Positions 7,965 to 16,386 of a stretch of 64,000 bases of DNA are shown piece by piece. The translations under genes were made by a program, and so were the position numbers. Numbering within the stretch: the stretch's first letter is position 1; the number at the start of each line of letters is the position of its first letter. Source of the stretch: Hahella sp. HNIBRBA332 (lineage in GTDB: Bacteria > Pseudomonadota > Gammaproteobacteria > Pseudomonadales > Oleiphilaceae); contig NZ_CP132203.1 in the NCBI RefSeq assembly GCF_030719035.1, forward strand, positions 6,032,501 through 6,096,500, read 5' to 3'. The notes under the pieces were generated by a model that saw nothing but the letters and a program-made list of their open reading frames with translations, was not told the origin of the DNA and ran no database searches.

Positions 7965-9199
7965 ACATCATCTCTAAGGGTAACAAGGGACAGGGTGACT
8001 TCCGCCAACGCATCGGTATGGTGGGTGATTTCCACCGCGTCGGCGTCCAACCGCACCAGGGTGAGGAAGGAGATCCGTAAAAAATCCGTCGTCGCCATGG
8101 CCGAGCCAAGGGGGGATTCCATGGAAATTTGCTCACTCGCAGCGTCCATTTCCGAGGCCCCGAGGATACGTCGATAAAAACGGGCTCCGGAAACGGCGTG
8201 AATCAGTAAATCGCGACGTCCCACCGCGGCGGCGGGCCCAGTCGCGTAGCCCCGATTCTCCACCGTTAGGGACGTATCCTGGGCGCCAACCGGCGCGACC
8301 ACCACGAGATCGGATTGGAAACTGGGCAGCCAGAAGGGCTTCAAACGCCCGGCCCTGGCCGCCAGCCAACGGCGGAAATCAGCAATGGCGGCGCGCCCGA
8401 CCAACAACCAGCGATGCACACGGCGGCGGCGATCCATACCACTGAGGTCATCAATCACCCGACGCCCAGTCAGGTAATCCAGTTCACGCCAATCACGCCC
8501 CACACCGCCATCGAGATCCTCGCGCCAGTCCGGAGGCGTGAGCAGCACCGGATAGCCCTGGTAGTCATCCCCTTCCGGCAGCGCCGTCAGAGAACCTTCC
8601 TCCTCCAGACGAAACTGAGTCTTGGCCGCGACGATGACGTCGGTCACATAAGTCAGACTCTGGTCGTTGCGCACTCGCGCCGGACACACCGGGGCAATAC
8701 GGGAGCCAACAGGCCATGTTCGTTCCAGTGGCCGTTTAAGAGTCAGCTGATGAGGCTCCACAGACTCGATTTCCGCAAACTCCGCGCGCAGATCATACAT
8801 CACTCCCAACAGCCCACCCACGGCGAAGTCGCGGTGTGTGGCGTCCACAGGGAGCGTTCGCGTCCCGGCGGGAATCGCCATCGCCGACGCCACCGCGTCT
8901 GTCCACCAGGGCAGACCATAAACTCGCGCCTGCCAGGATATGAGCAGGTTCTCCATCAGCACGCGGGACCGGTCCGTCCCAGTCAGAATTCGATATTCCA
9001 GACTTCGCCTCGGCTGCGCCCGCAAACGCACCCGTTGTTCAACGCCTGTCTGGGAACGCATTACATCAGTGAGCCACTCCAAGCGTTCAATTACTGGTTC
9101 AGACCAGTCTGGCGGCAGCGTCCAGCCCACGATGCGTCGTCCAATCACCCGCAGCGTTGGCGAATCCTGTGCGAACAGGAACTTAAACAACGCATCCAT
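7961..9199 (-). CDS. Phage tail protein; first surviving gene beside the IS3 element
   Basis: A 412-residue protein if started at the ATG at 9199 (MDALFKFLFAQDSPTLRV). An in-frame start 39 bases further upstream lies inside the inverted repeat of the IS element and is unlikely. No strong Shine-Dalgarno site precedes 9199, so the native start or promoter may have been lost. It precedes the BR0599-type gene, the position held in siphophages and D3112-like transposable phages by a tail protein after the tape measure. Motifs: RRSLEYRILTG, FWLPSFQSDLVV near residue 285. No upstream tail genes follow beyond the IS, so it heads a truncated cassette. Confidence 0.65.
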   Translation of the reverse strand: MDALFKFLFAQDSPTLRVIGRRIVGWTLPPDWSEPVIERLEWLTDVMRSQTGVEQRVRLRAQPRRSLEYRILTGTDRSRVLMENLLISWQARVYGLPWWTDAVASAMAIPAGTRTLPVDATHRDFAVGGLLGVMYDLRAEFAEIESVEPHQLTLKRPLERTWPVGSRIAPVCPARVRNDQSLTYVTDVIVAAKTQFRLEEEGSLTALPEGDDYQGYPVLLTPPDWREDLDGGVGRDWRELDYLTGRRVIDDLSGMDRRRRVHRWLLVGRAAIADFRRWLAARAGRLKPFWLPSFQSDLVVVAPVGAQDTSLTVENRGYATGPAAAVGRRDLLIHAVSGARFYRRILGASEMDAASEQISMESPLGSAMATTDFLRISFLTLVRLDADAVEITHHTDALAEVTLSLVTLRDDV

Positions 9200-9227
9200 C
9201 TGGGGTGGACCGTTGGGAGTGTTCTGG

Positions 9228-10058
9228 TCAAATCCCACCGGACACTTTCTTTAGAGAGTTTTCATAATTAACCGGCGACATATCATTGTTCGCCGTATGC
9301 AGTCTTTCGAGGTTGTAATATCTCATGTAGGCTGCGACATCCTGCTTCATGTGCTCCCGGGTGGGCTGAGGGATTTTTAATATCCAGTCATGCTTAAGGC
9401 TGCCAAAAAAGCGCTCAACCACCGCATTGTCCCAACACGCTCCCACGTCCCCCATACTCGCCCTGATTTCATACTTTTCCAGCAGCTTTCGATAATGTCC
9501 GCTGGTGTACTGTGAACCACGGTCACTATGGAATACCAAGCCCTTGGCCGGCTTCCGCAAGTTGTACGCCTTGATCAGCGCCTGACTGACCAGACTTGTC
9601 GTCATGCGCTTGTCGATGCGCCAGCCGACGATCCTTCGGGAATATAAATCCATGACAATGGCCAGATACATCCAGCCTTCTCCTGTTTTTAGATAGGTCA
9701 CATCGCCAGCCCAAACCTGATTGGGCGCAGTAGGATTAAAATTCTGATTCAACAAGTTATCTGCAACCGCATGATGATGCTTGCGCCTTGTCGTGGCCTT
9801 GTAAGCAACGCGTTGAGTGACCTGAAGACCCAACCACTTCATGAGCTTGCGAACCCGATAACGCCCTATCTGAAAGCCTTCTTCGCGTAGCTTCTTCATC
9901 ATCTCTCGACTGCCCAGACTGCTTCGAGAAGCGTTAAACAGTCGCTTCATTCGCCGATGCAGATGAAGTTCATCAAACCGGATCACCGGCGCGCGGCGCC
10001 GACGCCAGGCATAGTAGGCTGATCGACTTGCACGCAGAGCCCGGCAAAGCACTTTCAC
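9228..10058 (-). CDS. IS3-family transposase orfB (DDE integrase core)
   Basis: A 276-residue frame from a GTG at 10058. The integrase core has the DDE triad: Asp119 (WAGDVTYL), Asp179 (HSDRGSQY) and Glu215 (NAVVERFFGSLK), with 35 residues between the last two as in IS3 elements. The frame continues upstream of the GTG (...FAFIQAESRFPVKVLC), overlapping the end of orfA in the -1 frame, so the working protein is probably an OrfAB fusion made by programmed -1 frameshifting near 10100. It appears intact and ends just inside the terminal repeat. Confidence 0.92.
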   Translation of the reverse strand: MKVLCRALRASRSAYYAWRRRRAPVIRFDELHLHRRMKRLFNASRSSLGSREMMKKLREEGFQIGRYRVRKLMKWLGLQVTQRVAYKATTRRKHHHAVADNLLNQNFNPTAPNQVWAGDVTYLKTGEGWMYLAIVMDLYSRRIVGWRIDKRMTTSLVSQALIKAYNLRKPAKGLVFHSDRGSQYTSGHYRKLLEKYEIRASMGDVGACWDNAVVERFFGSLKHDWILKIPQPTREHMKQDVAAYMRYYNLERLHTANNDMSPVNYENSLKKVSGGI

Positions 10059-10096
10059 TGGGAAGCGACTCGACTCTGCTTGAATGAAGGCGAACT

Positions 10097-10387
10097 TTAT
10101 TTCATTTCTTTCGCGAAGAAGGCCGAAGCCTTTTTTAGGATTTCCTTTTCCATGCGCAGCTCTTTGTTTTCTTTGCGAAGCCGTTTTAACTCGGCGCGCT
10201 CGTCTTCAGCCAGAACCTGGTTTTCAAGCTGAGCTTCAATTTTTTCCTTCCACTTGTAGAGCACATTGGCGCTAATGCCGAGGGATTTAGCCGCTTCTGG
10301 GACGGAATAACCTTGATCGCGCACCAGGGAAACGGCCTCTTCTTTAAACTCTTTTGTATACTGCCTATACGACCTTTTCTGACTCAT
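10097..10387 (-). CDS. IS3-family transposase orfA (HTH/leucine zipper protein)
   Basis: A 96-residue protein with an N-terminal helix-turn-helix (YTKEFKEEAVSLVRDQGYSV, EAAKSLGISANVLYKWK) that binds the IS ends, and a C-terminal coiled coil rich in Leu/Glu/Lys (about 62-92) for oligomerisation. Its 3' end runs into the orfB frame through a -1 shift. Apparently intact. Confidence 0.92.
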   Translation of the reverse strand: MSQKRSYRQYTKEFKEEAVSLVRDQGYSVPEAAKSLGISANVLYKWKEKIEAQLENQVLAEDERAELKRLRKENKELRMEKEILKKASAFFAKEMK

Positions 10388-10502
10388 GCTGACACCTTAA
10401 TCGTTGACGGGTATTGTCTCTTATTAACGTGTCCAGGACTATTAGACCACTACACTTATCGCTTAAACTGGAACTGATGGTGGTGAAGGAATCACTGACA
10501 TT

Positions 10503-10527
10503 GAGGCTTGCAATAAGCCTCTTTTTT
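10503..10527 (+). terminator. Rho-independent terminator with no visible upstream gene
   Basis: A perfect 7-bp stem GAGGCTT/AAGCCTC with a 5-base loop is followed by six T residues (10522-10527). It is oriented for plus-strand transcription, but no plus-strand gene ends nearby: the IS3 element lies immediately to the left. It probably terminated a gene lost when that DNA was rearranged. Confidence 0.7.
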
Positions 10528-10571
10528 AATTCACTGGCCTTAACCGTATTCTCGAATACTGGCCGAAACTA

Positions 10572-10599
10572 CCGCCTGAGATCGCTTGCTCTCAGGCGG
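10572..10599 (-). terminator. Inverted repeat downstream of the 45-aa gene, possible terminator
   Basis: A perfect 10-bp stem CCGCCTGAGA/TCTCAGGCGG with an 8-base loop, 24 bases downstream of the stop of the minus-strand 45-residue gene. No run of T follows on either strand, so termination is uncertain; it may protect the 3' end of the short mRNA. Confidence 0.4.
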
Positions 10600-10622
10600 T
10601 GGCAGCAATCGTGTGAGTTTAA

Positions 10623-10760
10623 CTACTTACCCTTAGATGGCCCATTGCCACGTCCTTTGCCAGAGGGATTACCTGTAGTGCTAGGCCAGTTCCCACCCGG
10701 GAAACCAGTTGATGGGCGGCCTTTACCCCCACCTTGTGAAGAGCCTTTACCTTTTGACAT
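10623..10760 (-). CDS. Small Gly/Ser/Lys-rich conserved-looking protein (45 aa)
   Basis: A 45-residue protein starting at the ATG at 10760, preceded by GGAGGT at 6-base spacing, one of the best ribosome binding sites in the window. It is basic and almost free of hydrophobic residues (MSKGKGSSQGGGKGRPS, then GGNWPSTTGNPSGKGRGN), so it is likely disordered. I recall similar short proteins with a GNWPSTTGNPSG core in marine gammaproteobacteria, without a known function; that recall is uncertain. It is too short for default gene callers to keep reliably. Confidence 0.6.
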   Translation of the reverse strand: MSKGKGSSQGGGKGRPSTGFPGGNWPSTTGNPSGKGRGNGPSKGK

Positions 10761-11257
10761 AAACACCTCCATCCATGTGTTGGTATTAAGCAGAAAGCTG
10801 CTGATTGGAGCATCCATCAATAATACCTACTTGTCTGGATGCTTCATGAGCAATTTTATAACAGAGAGATAGCTAAATCGAAGAGTAATAGCAATGTAAG
10901 CTTCAAAATTAATCTCCTCTATCTTGTACATTTTCTCCAGCGAATCAGCTATCAAACCGCTCGATTTGCACGCATCGTAACTTGCTGTTTAAAAAGGGAA
11001 AGTATTTTTAAAAGACTGGTACACCAACTTAACAACAAAACGTAGGAGGAGAGAGAATAGCCCAGGAGAGAGGGAATTAGGGCCAAATAACATAGGTCGA
11101 GACGCTCCGCCAAGTACGCGAGAACCAGCAGGAACCCGCGCCACCCTGCACAAACCTACACTAAATAATACGACGTAGAGGGTGTATTGCAGAAACAGCG
11201 TCTGTACTGGTAAATCGATGAAAAACTGTACTTGTCCATGAAAGAGGCGCGACCGGC
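10761..11257. other. Intergenic region, no gene seen
   Basis: About 500 bases between the 45-residue gene and the MocR gene. It holds the 5' region of the minus-strand small gene, an AT-rich stretch (10840-11040) and a purine-rich stretch (11043-11080). Short frames here lack ribosome binding sites and look accidental. Confidence 0.5.
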
Positions 11258-12691
11258 ATGAGCAAAAAGCGATATGAAGAAGTGGCTGAGGCCGTGGCGG
11301 GACGCATCCGTCAGGGCATGTACACGGTGGGAGAGCGCATACCAGGCACCCGGGATTTGGTGGCGCACTTCAGCGTCAGCGTGTCCACTATCATGGCGGC
11401 GCAACGTCTGTTGGAGCGGCAGGGCTGGGTGGAGGCGCGGCCGCGATCCGGCTATTACGTGCGTCGCCGCAATCAGGATGGAGTCGCTGAACTGGGAGCG
11501 GCGTTGCCCAAGGTGACAGGATTCGAAGGCGCGCCGACCCTGGTGGACACGCAGCAGACCATCATGAGCCTGGTGCAGGCGACCCAGTCGCCCCGGGGCA
11601 TGAACTTCGCCATGGCGGCGCCGGCGACGCAGTTTCTCCCCGTCGCGGCCATGGAAAAAGCATTCCGGGCTGCCTTGCGCGAGCCTGGCGAAGCGATTGA
11701 AGCCTATAGCTTTCCCCCCGGCGCGTTGCGTCTGCGCGAGGCTATTGTGCAGCGGATGAAAGATGCATGGTGCGATCTGGAGCCGGACGACATTCTCATC
11801 ACCAACGGATGTCATGAGGCGCTGACTCTGGCGCTGAGGGCGGTGACGCAGCCGGGAGATGTGGTGGCGGTGGAATCGCCCACTTACTTTGGATTGCTGC
11901 AGGTCATTGATGCCTTGGGACTAAAGGCGCTGGAAATTCCCGTTGACCCGAAAAGCGGACTCAGCCTGGAGGCGCTGCAACTGGCCTTGGAGCAATGGCC
12001 GGTCAAGGCCTGCGTGGCCATGCCCAACTTCAGCAATCCCCTGGGGTGTTTGATGCCGGATGAGCGCAAGGAGCAACTGGTGCGCTTGTTGGAAGCCCGC
12101 AGCGCGCCCTTGATCGAGAACGATATCTACGGCGAGTTAGGCTTTTCCGGCCTACGGCCGCGAGCAGCGAAAAGCTATGATCGCGCCGGGGGCGTGCTTT
12201 ACTGTTCGTCGTTTTCCAAATCAATCGCCCCAGGTTTGCGGGTGGGGTGGATGGCGCCGGGGCGCTGGCGGACGCGGGTCGGCTACCTGAAGTTCGCCAG
12301 CACGTTGGCCTGCCCGAGCTTGCCGCAGATGGCGGTGGCGCATTATCTGGCGCAGGCGGATTTCGATCGCCATCTGCGACGTATGCGGCATGAGTTCTCA
12401 GTGCATGTGGAACGCATGACGACGGCGGTGTTGCGGTATTTTCCCGCTGGCGTGCGGGTGTCGCAACCGACGGGTGGTTTTGTGCTGTGGGTGGAGCTGG
12501 AGGAGGACTGCGATACGGTCGCGCTGTATCGCAAAGCGTTGGCCGCCGGCGTGAGCATCGCGCCAGGAACCCTGTTCAGCGGCAGTGGCGACAAGTACAG
12601 ACACTGCCTGCGGCTTAATTGCGCGGCGCCCTGGACGGCGGAGGCGGAAGAAGCGATCCGCCAGTTGGGCGTTTGGCTGCGCGCAGGCTAA
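11258..12691 (+). CDS. MocR-type regulator: GntR HTH fused to aminotransferase-like domain
   Basis: A 477-residue protein. Residues about 1-75 form a GntR winged helix-turn-helix (GERIPGTRDLVAHFSVSVSTIMAAQRLLERQGWV). Residues about 100-475 form a fold-type I PLP-dependent aminotransferase domain with NGCHEALTLAL, MPNFSNPLGCLMP, ENDIYGELGF and the PLP-lysine motif SSFSKSIAPGLRVGW. MocR proteins use the PLP domain as a sensor, typically of amine or vitamin B6 metabolites, to control a nearby gene. No divergent target gene is visible, so the regulon cannot be named. An AGAGG site precedes the ATG. Confidence 0.88.
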   Translation: MSKKRYEEVAEAVAGRIRQGMYTVGERIPGTRDLVAHFSVSVSTIMAAQRLLERQGWVEARPRSGYYVRRRNQDGVAELGAALPKVTGFEGAPTLVDTQQTIMSLVQATQSPRGMNFAMAAPATQFLPVAAMEKAFRAALREPGEAIEAYSFPPGALRLREAIVQRMKDAWCDLEPDDILITNGCHEALTLALRAVTQPGDVVAVESPTYFGLLQVIDALGLKALEIPVDPKSGLSLEALQLALEQWPVKACVAMPNFSNPLGCLMPDERKEQLVRLLEARSAPLIENDIYGELGFSGLRPRAAKSYDRAGGVLYCSSFSKSIAPGLRVGWMAPGRWRTRVGYLKFASTLACPSLPQMAVAHYLAQADFDRHLRRMRHEFSVHVERMTTAVLRYFPAGVRVSQPTGGFVLWVELEEDCDTVALYRKALAAGVSIAPGTLFSGSGDKYRHCLRLNCAAPWTAEAEEAIRQLGVWLRAG

Positions 12692-12697
12692 GCGGGA

Positions 12698-13303
12698 TTA
12701 CCAGCCGAAGCTGAAAGTGGGGTCAATGAAGAACATGACGCCGCTATAACAGGCTAGCATCAGAAAGCTGCTGATAAAGCCGTGAAAAGCAGTCTTGTAG
12801 CCGGCTTCTTCGTCCTTCTTGATAAGAAAGCGATAGCCGGCGAAACAACTCAAGCCAATCACAAACAAAGCCACCAAGGCGAAGCCGCCGTTGACCACCT
12901 GCATATTGATGATGAAATTCTCTCGCGCCTTTGCAGCCTCGGTCGCTTCGTCCGGATACAGGATAAAAGAGCCCGGCAGCAATGGGTGGGCGGTGGCTTC
13001 AATGGTGTAGCGATAGAAAGGCCAGAAGCGTCCGCAACGGGCGAGCAGGCGATTGCCTTCCTGGTCACTGACTACGGCGTTGGCGGCGAATAACGGGCCG
13101 CCGCAAAGGTCGAACTCCTTTTTCACCTCTTCCCGGCTGTGCAATTCGACACTGCGTTCGATGCTCACCGGGGACCAACCGGTCAGATTGAAGACGGTGT
13201 ATTCCAACAGGCTCAAGCCATAGGCCAATCCTGCATACATAAACACGAGGAACAGCAGACGTTTCAGAATGAGTCCATGGCGGGACAAGGGCGCGTCGGT
13301 CAT
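12698..13303 (-). CDS. Hypothetical membrane protein (201 aa)
   Basis: Unrecognised. The sequence suggests three transmembrane segments (about 14-34, 138-158 and 175-195) and a soluble loop between the first two (about 40-130) with two Cys (in DLCGGPLF and LARCGRFW) that could form a periplasmic disulfide. It converges with the MocR gene, six bases apart, and its 5' end faces the cobalamin riboswitch region. Confidence 0.55.
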   Translation of the reverse strand: MTDAPLSRHGLILKRLLFLVFMYAGLAYGLSLLEYTVFNLTGWSPVSIERSVELHSREEVKKEFDLCGGPLFAANAVVSDQEGNRLLARCGRFWPFYRYTIEATAHPLLPGSFILYPDEATEAAKARENFIINMQVVNGGFALVALFVIGLSCFAGYRFLIKKDEEAGYKTAFHGFISSFLMLACYSGVMFFIDPTFSFGW

Positions 13304-13427
13304 ACAGTCTTATTCTTGTCGGTAATTACGGGAGCGTAAAACTGACACAATCTTGCAGACAGGTCCAGAGCCCCTCTTTGGCTTTCTGGACTTAAAATGA
13401 CCAATTCATGATAATGTGGGCCGCAAT

Positions 13428-13668
13428 GGTTCCAGTTGCTCAAAACTCGATCACTTTCGATAAGAGCAGGATTAAATGGGAATCCGGTGGGCGCCACTTT
13501 ATGCGCGTCCGATCAGCCGGAGCTGTCCCCGCAACTGTGAGCGAAGAGTTCGTCCCGGATAACGCCGCCCCTCCTTATCGCGACGTTATCAAAGGCCACT
13601 GAGTGGAGACTGTCTCCAGTTCGGGAAGGCGGGGCAGGACTGTGAAACGCAAGCCAGGAGACCTGCCA
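13428..13668 (+). ncRNA. Cobalamin riboswitch
   Basis: The conserved elements appear in the right order: GGTTCCAG (13428), GGGAATCCGGTG (13485), GCCGGAGCTGTCCCCGCAACTGT (split here as GCCGGAGCTG and CCCCGCAACTGT, about 13516-13540), GCCACTG (13598), GGGAAGGCGGGG (13623) and the B12 box AGCCAGGAGACCTGCC (13652-13667). This class binds adenosylcobalamin or related cobamides and shuts off expression when B12 is plentiful. It lies about 95 bases upstream of the B12-type ABC operon on the same strand. Ends are approximate. Confidence 0.93.
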
Positions 13669-13762
13669 TTGTTCGACTCCCATTCGGAGCCTGTTTTATC
13701 CGACCGTAAACGGGGAATTTACGCCGGATTCGCACCTCGCATCGATTCAAGGCGGCATCTGC

Positions 13763-14644
13763 ATGTTGGTTAAGGCTTTTCGGGCCCTGGGATTGCTATC
13801 AGCGCTTACTTTCACACTTTCCGTCAAAGCGGGCGATGCGCGCGCGGCTGAGCCCACGGTCATGTCGGTCAATCAGTGCGTTGACCAAATGATGGGGTAT
13901 CTCGCCCCGGAAAATCTGGTGTCGGTCACCTGGCTCAGCCATCAGCCCTCTGAGCTGGAAATTGCACCGACCTTGCGTGACATTCCCGCCAACTTTGGTT
14001 TTATCGAGCAGGTGCTGAAACTCCGGCCGGATATCGTGATGGCGGGCCAGTATGGCGCATCCTCGCTCAAGCCGTTGGTGCGGAAGTTCAATATGCGTTG
14101 GGTGGAGATCCCGTTGCCGCAATCCCTTGATGATCTGGAGGCAAGCTGGAAGCTAGTGGGCGAAGCAGTGCGCAAACCCGAACAAGCGGCGGCGATCGTC
14201 AGCGGGTTGCGGAAATATTTCGCCGAGATTCATGGGCGGATAGCGGACAAGCAAGTCAGGGCGCTGATCCTGAACGCCAATGGCTGGATCGCTGGCGAGG
14301 GTAATTTCCAGGATGCCTTTCTGGACGCTATCGGCGTGATTAACGTGGCGAGCGAGCAAGGCGTGCAAGGCTGGGGACAAGTGGATCTGGAGACCTTGGT
14401 GCGCTGGCGACCGGATTTGCTGTTGATGATAAGCAACAGCTATGACAGCGAGGCGCTGGCCACCACCTGGGTGGAGCATCCGTTGCTGCAGCGCCGTCCT
14501 GCCCGTTTTAAACCGCTGTATATCCCCGCCGACTGGCTCTCCTGCGGAACCCCCGCCATGACCCTGGCGGCCCAGAAGGTGGCGGAGCATATCTTGGCGC
14601 AAGAGCGCAAAGCGCCTGGGGCGGAGACTGCGAATGACTTATAA
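13763..14644 (+). CDS. btuF: Periplasmic cobalamin-type substrate-binding protein
   Basis: A 293-residue BtuF/FecB-family binding protein. An N-terminal signal peptide (about 1-28, ending DARA) directs it to the periplasm. The Rossmann-like lobes carry MSVNQCVDQMMGYLAPENLV and the LRPDIVMAGQYG segment typical of the family, and the C-terminal part contains WRPDLLLMISNS. It would deliver B12 or a cobamide precursor to the permease. The riboswitch upstream makes a corrinoid the likely ligand rather than a ferric siderophore. Its end overlaps btuC by 11 bases. The start has an AAGGCGG site upstream. Confidence 0.85.
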   Translation: MLVKAFRALGLLSALTFTLSVKAGDARAAEPTVMSVNQCVDQMMGYLAPENLVSVTWLSHQPSELEIAPTLRDIPANFGFIEQVLKLRPDIVMAGQYGASSLKPLVRKFNMRWVEIPLPQSLDDLEASWKLVGEAVRKPEQAAAIVSGLRKYFAEIHGRIADKQVRALILNANGWIAGEGNFQDAFLDAIGVINVASEQGVQGWGQVDLETLVRWRPDLLLMISNSYDSEALATTWVEHPLLQRRPARFKPLYIPADWLSCGTPAMTLAAQKVAEHILAQERKAPGAETANDL

Positions 14645-15605
14645 CCGTTTGCTGCTGATTCTGAGCGTGGCGCTGGTCTTTTTGATAGGTCTGTCTTTGT
14701 GCACCGGTCGGGTGACCGGGGTGAGCTGGCCGGGGTGGGATCTGGAAACTCAATTGATTTTATGGGAAATCCGTTTGCCGCGGACACTGCTGGCGCTGCT
14801 ATGTGGAACTGTATTGGCGTTGTCCGGCGCTGTGTTGCAGGGATTGTTACGCAACCCGTTGGCGGACGCTGGCGTACTGGGGGTTTCCTCCACGGCGGCG
14901 CTGAGTTCGGTGTGCGCCATCTACTTTGGTTTTTCCGCCAGTGGCCTGTTTACGCCTGTGGCGGGCATTATCGGCGCCATGTTGGGATTGCTGGCGCTGG
15001 TGGCGATCGTCGGGTCGGAAGCGGGCATTGTGATGATCATCCTCGCCGGCGCAGCGATTAACTCCTTCAGCTCGGCGCTGACGGCGCTGGCCTTGAATAT
15101 GGCGCCGAATCCTTTCGCGGTGCAGGACATTCTGTTCTGGCTGATGGGGTCATTTGAACATCGCACCCTGCAGCACTTTTATCTGGCGGCCCCGCCCGCA
15201 CTGTTGGGCATTGCGTTGCTGTTCAGCGTGTCGCGTTCCCTGGATGTCCTGTCGCTGGGGGAGAATACCGCTCGCTCCATGGGCGTGCGTCTGCAGAAAG
15301 TGCAATGGGTGGCGGGCCTGGGCGTGGCGCTGGCGGTCGGGGCCAGCGTGGCGGTGAGCGGCGTGATTGGTTTCGTGGGGCTGGTGGTGCCTCACATGCT
15401 GCGGCCGTTTACCGAGTGGCGGCCTGGGCGATTGCTGGTTCCCAGCGCCCTGGCGGGCGCCAGCCTGATGTTGCTGACCGATATCTCCGTACGCTGTCTG
15501 CCACCGGGGCCGGAGCTGCGCGTTGGCGTCATTACGGCATTGTTGGGCGGGCCGTTCTTCCTCTGGCTGCTGCGCCACCTGCGCAAGGCGGAGGCGCTAG
15601 TATGA
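14634..15605 (+). CDS. btuC: FecCD/BtuC-family ABC transporter permease
   Basis: A 323-residue inner-membrane permease with about ten hydrophobic segments. Family signatures include RLPRTLLALLCGTVLALSGA, GLLRNPLADAGVLGVSS near residues 70-90 and a C-terminal GVIGFVGLVVPHMLRPF (about 243-260), the loop that contacts the ATPase. It would import corrinoids with the flanking btuF and btuD products. The stop overlaps the ATG of btuD (ATGA), so translation is coupled. Confidence 0.88.
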   Translation: MTYNRLLLILSVALVFLIGLSLCTGRVTGVSWPGWDLETQLILWEIRLPRTLLALLCGTVLALSGAVLQGLLRNPLADAGVLGVSSTAALSSVCAIYFGFSASGLFTPVAGIIGAMLGLLALVAIVGSEAGIVMIILAGAAINSFSSALTALALNMAPNPFAVQDILFWLMGSFEHRTLQHFYLAAPPALLGIALLFSVSRSLDVLSLGENTARSMGVRLQKVQWVAGLGVALAVGASVAVSGVIGFVGLVVPHMLRPFTEWRPGRLLVPSALAGASLMLLTDISVRCLPPGPELRVGVITALLGGPFFLWLLRHLRKAEALV

Positions 15606-16384
15606 GCGAGGCGTTGAGTCTGGAACTCAGCGGATTGCAAGTGGGTTATCCCGGCGCCCCGGTTTTATCCGATGTCAGCTTCCGTCTGCCATCCGGACAA
15701 CTCACGGCGATACTGGGCAGTAACGGCGCTGGCAAGTCCACCCTGTTGAAAACCATCGTCGGTCTGATCCCCAAGTTATCCGGCGCGATGCGACTGCAAG
15801 GTCTGGACCTGTGTGAGATGGCGCCAAAACAGCGGGCGCAGCATATCTCTTATCTGGATCAGGACACCGACTGTCACTGGCCTCTGAGTGTGGAAACCCT
15901 GGTCGGTCTAGGGCGGTTTCCAGCGCAGACCCATCGCAGCAGATTAAGCGCGCAGGATCAGGCCCTGATTCAGAACGCCATGCGGCAAGCGGACGTGACG
16001 CACTTGGCGCAGCGCACTGTCACCCGTTTGTCCGGCGGCGAGCGGGCCAGGGTGATGCTGGCGCGGGCGCTGGCGGTAGACGCTCCCGTATTGATGGCGG
16101 ACGAGCCGGTGGCGGGCTTGGACCCGCAGCACCAGATTCAGGTGATGAGCCATTTGCAGGATTGGGCCCGGCTAGGGCGAATCGGCGTGGTAGTGTTGCA
16201 TGACCTGACCCTGGCGCTGCGCTTTTGCGGGCAGGCGATGCTGGCGCTGCCGGACGGAACCGTGGTGGCGGGCGACACTAACGTGGTCTTGAGCGATGAG
16301 CGCATCCAGCAGGCGTTCGGCGTCTCAGTGGTGCGGGGGCGACATGAGGAGCAGCCCTATCTGCTGCCCTGGAGTCTGACCTGA
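15602..16384 (+). CDS. btuD: ABC transporter ATP-binding protein, cobalamin-type
   Basis: A 260-residue ATPase starting at the ATG at 15602, which overlaps the btuC stop; a longer frame upstream is an antisense-free extension into btuC and is not real. Walker A GSNGAGKST (about 39-47), the signature LSGGERARVMLARAL, Walker B VLMADEPVAGLD and the switch His in VVLHDLTLAL are all present. It energises uptake through BtuC at the inner membrane. Third gene of the riboswitch-controlled operon. Confidence 0.9.
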   Translation: MSEALSLELSGLQVGYPGAPVLSDVSFRLPSGQLTAILGSNGAGKSTLLKTIVGLIPKLSGAMRLQGLDLCEMAPKQRAQHISYLDQDTDCHWPLSVETLVGLGRFPAQTHRSRLSAQDQALIQNAMRQADVTHLAQRTVTRLSGGERARVMLARALAVDAPVLMADEPVAGLDPQHQIQVMSHLQDWARLGRIGVVVLHDLTLALRFCGQAMLALPDGTVVAGDTNVVLSDERIQQAFGVSVVRGRHEEQPYLLPWSLT

Positions 16385-16386
16385 GC

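Larger units (their letters stand above)
9220..10454 (-). mobile_element. IS3-family insertion sequence, about 1235 bp
   Basis: The element carries orfA and orfB on the minus strand and imperfect terminal inverted repeats. Read inward, one end (10454) is TGTAGTGGTCTAATAG and the other (9220) is TGTTCTGGTCAAATCC; both continue to a shared GGACAC. The flanks show no 3-5 bp direct repeat (GGGAG on the left, CTTAT on the right), so this is not a simple clean insertion. Its left end abuts the first gene of the phage tail cassette and beyond its right end there are no phage genes, consistent with an IS-mediated deletion. Confidence 0.85.

Noticed and set aside
8315..9271. Plus-strand frame of 318 codons over the phage tail gene and IS edge
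   Set aside because: It crosses the IS boundary and opposes a conserved overlapping tail gene; His/Pro/Arg-rich shadow translation.
9213..10460. Target site duplication for the IS3 element
   Set aside because: Several end definitions were tried around the TGTxxTGGTC termini; none gives a matching 3-5 bp flank.
10414..10872. Plus-strand frame of 152 codons downstream of the IS3 element
   Set aside because: It runs through a terminator and opposes the 45-residue gene, which has a far better ribosome binding site.
13668..13700. GTTCGACTC resembling a tRNA T-loop
   Set aside because: No acceptor stem, D-arm or anticodon arm can be built around it; it lies in the leader between the riboswitch and btuF.
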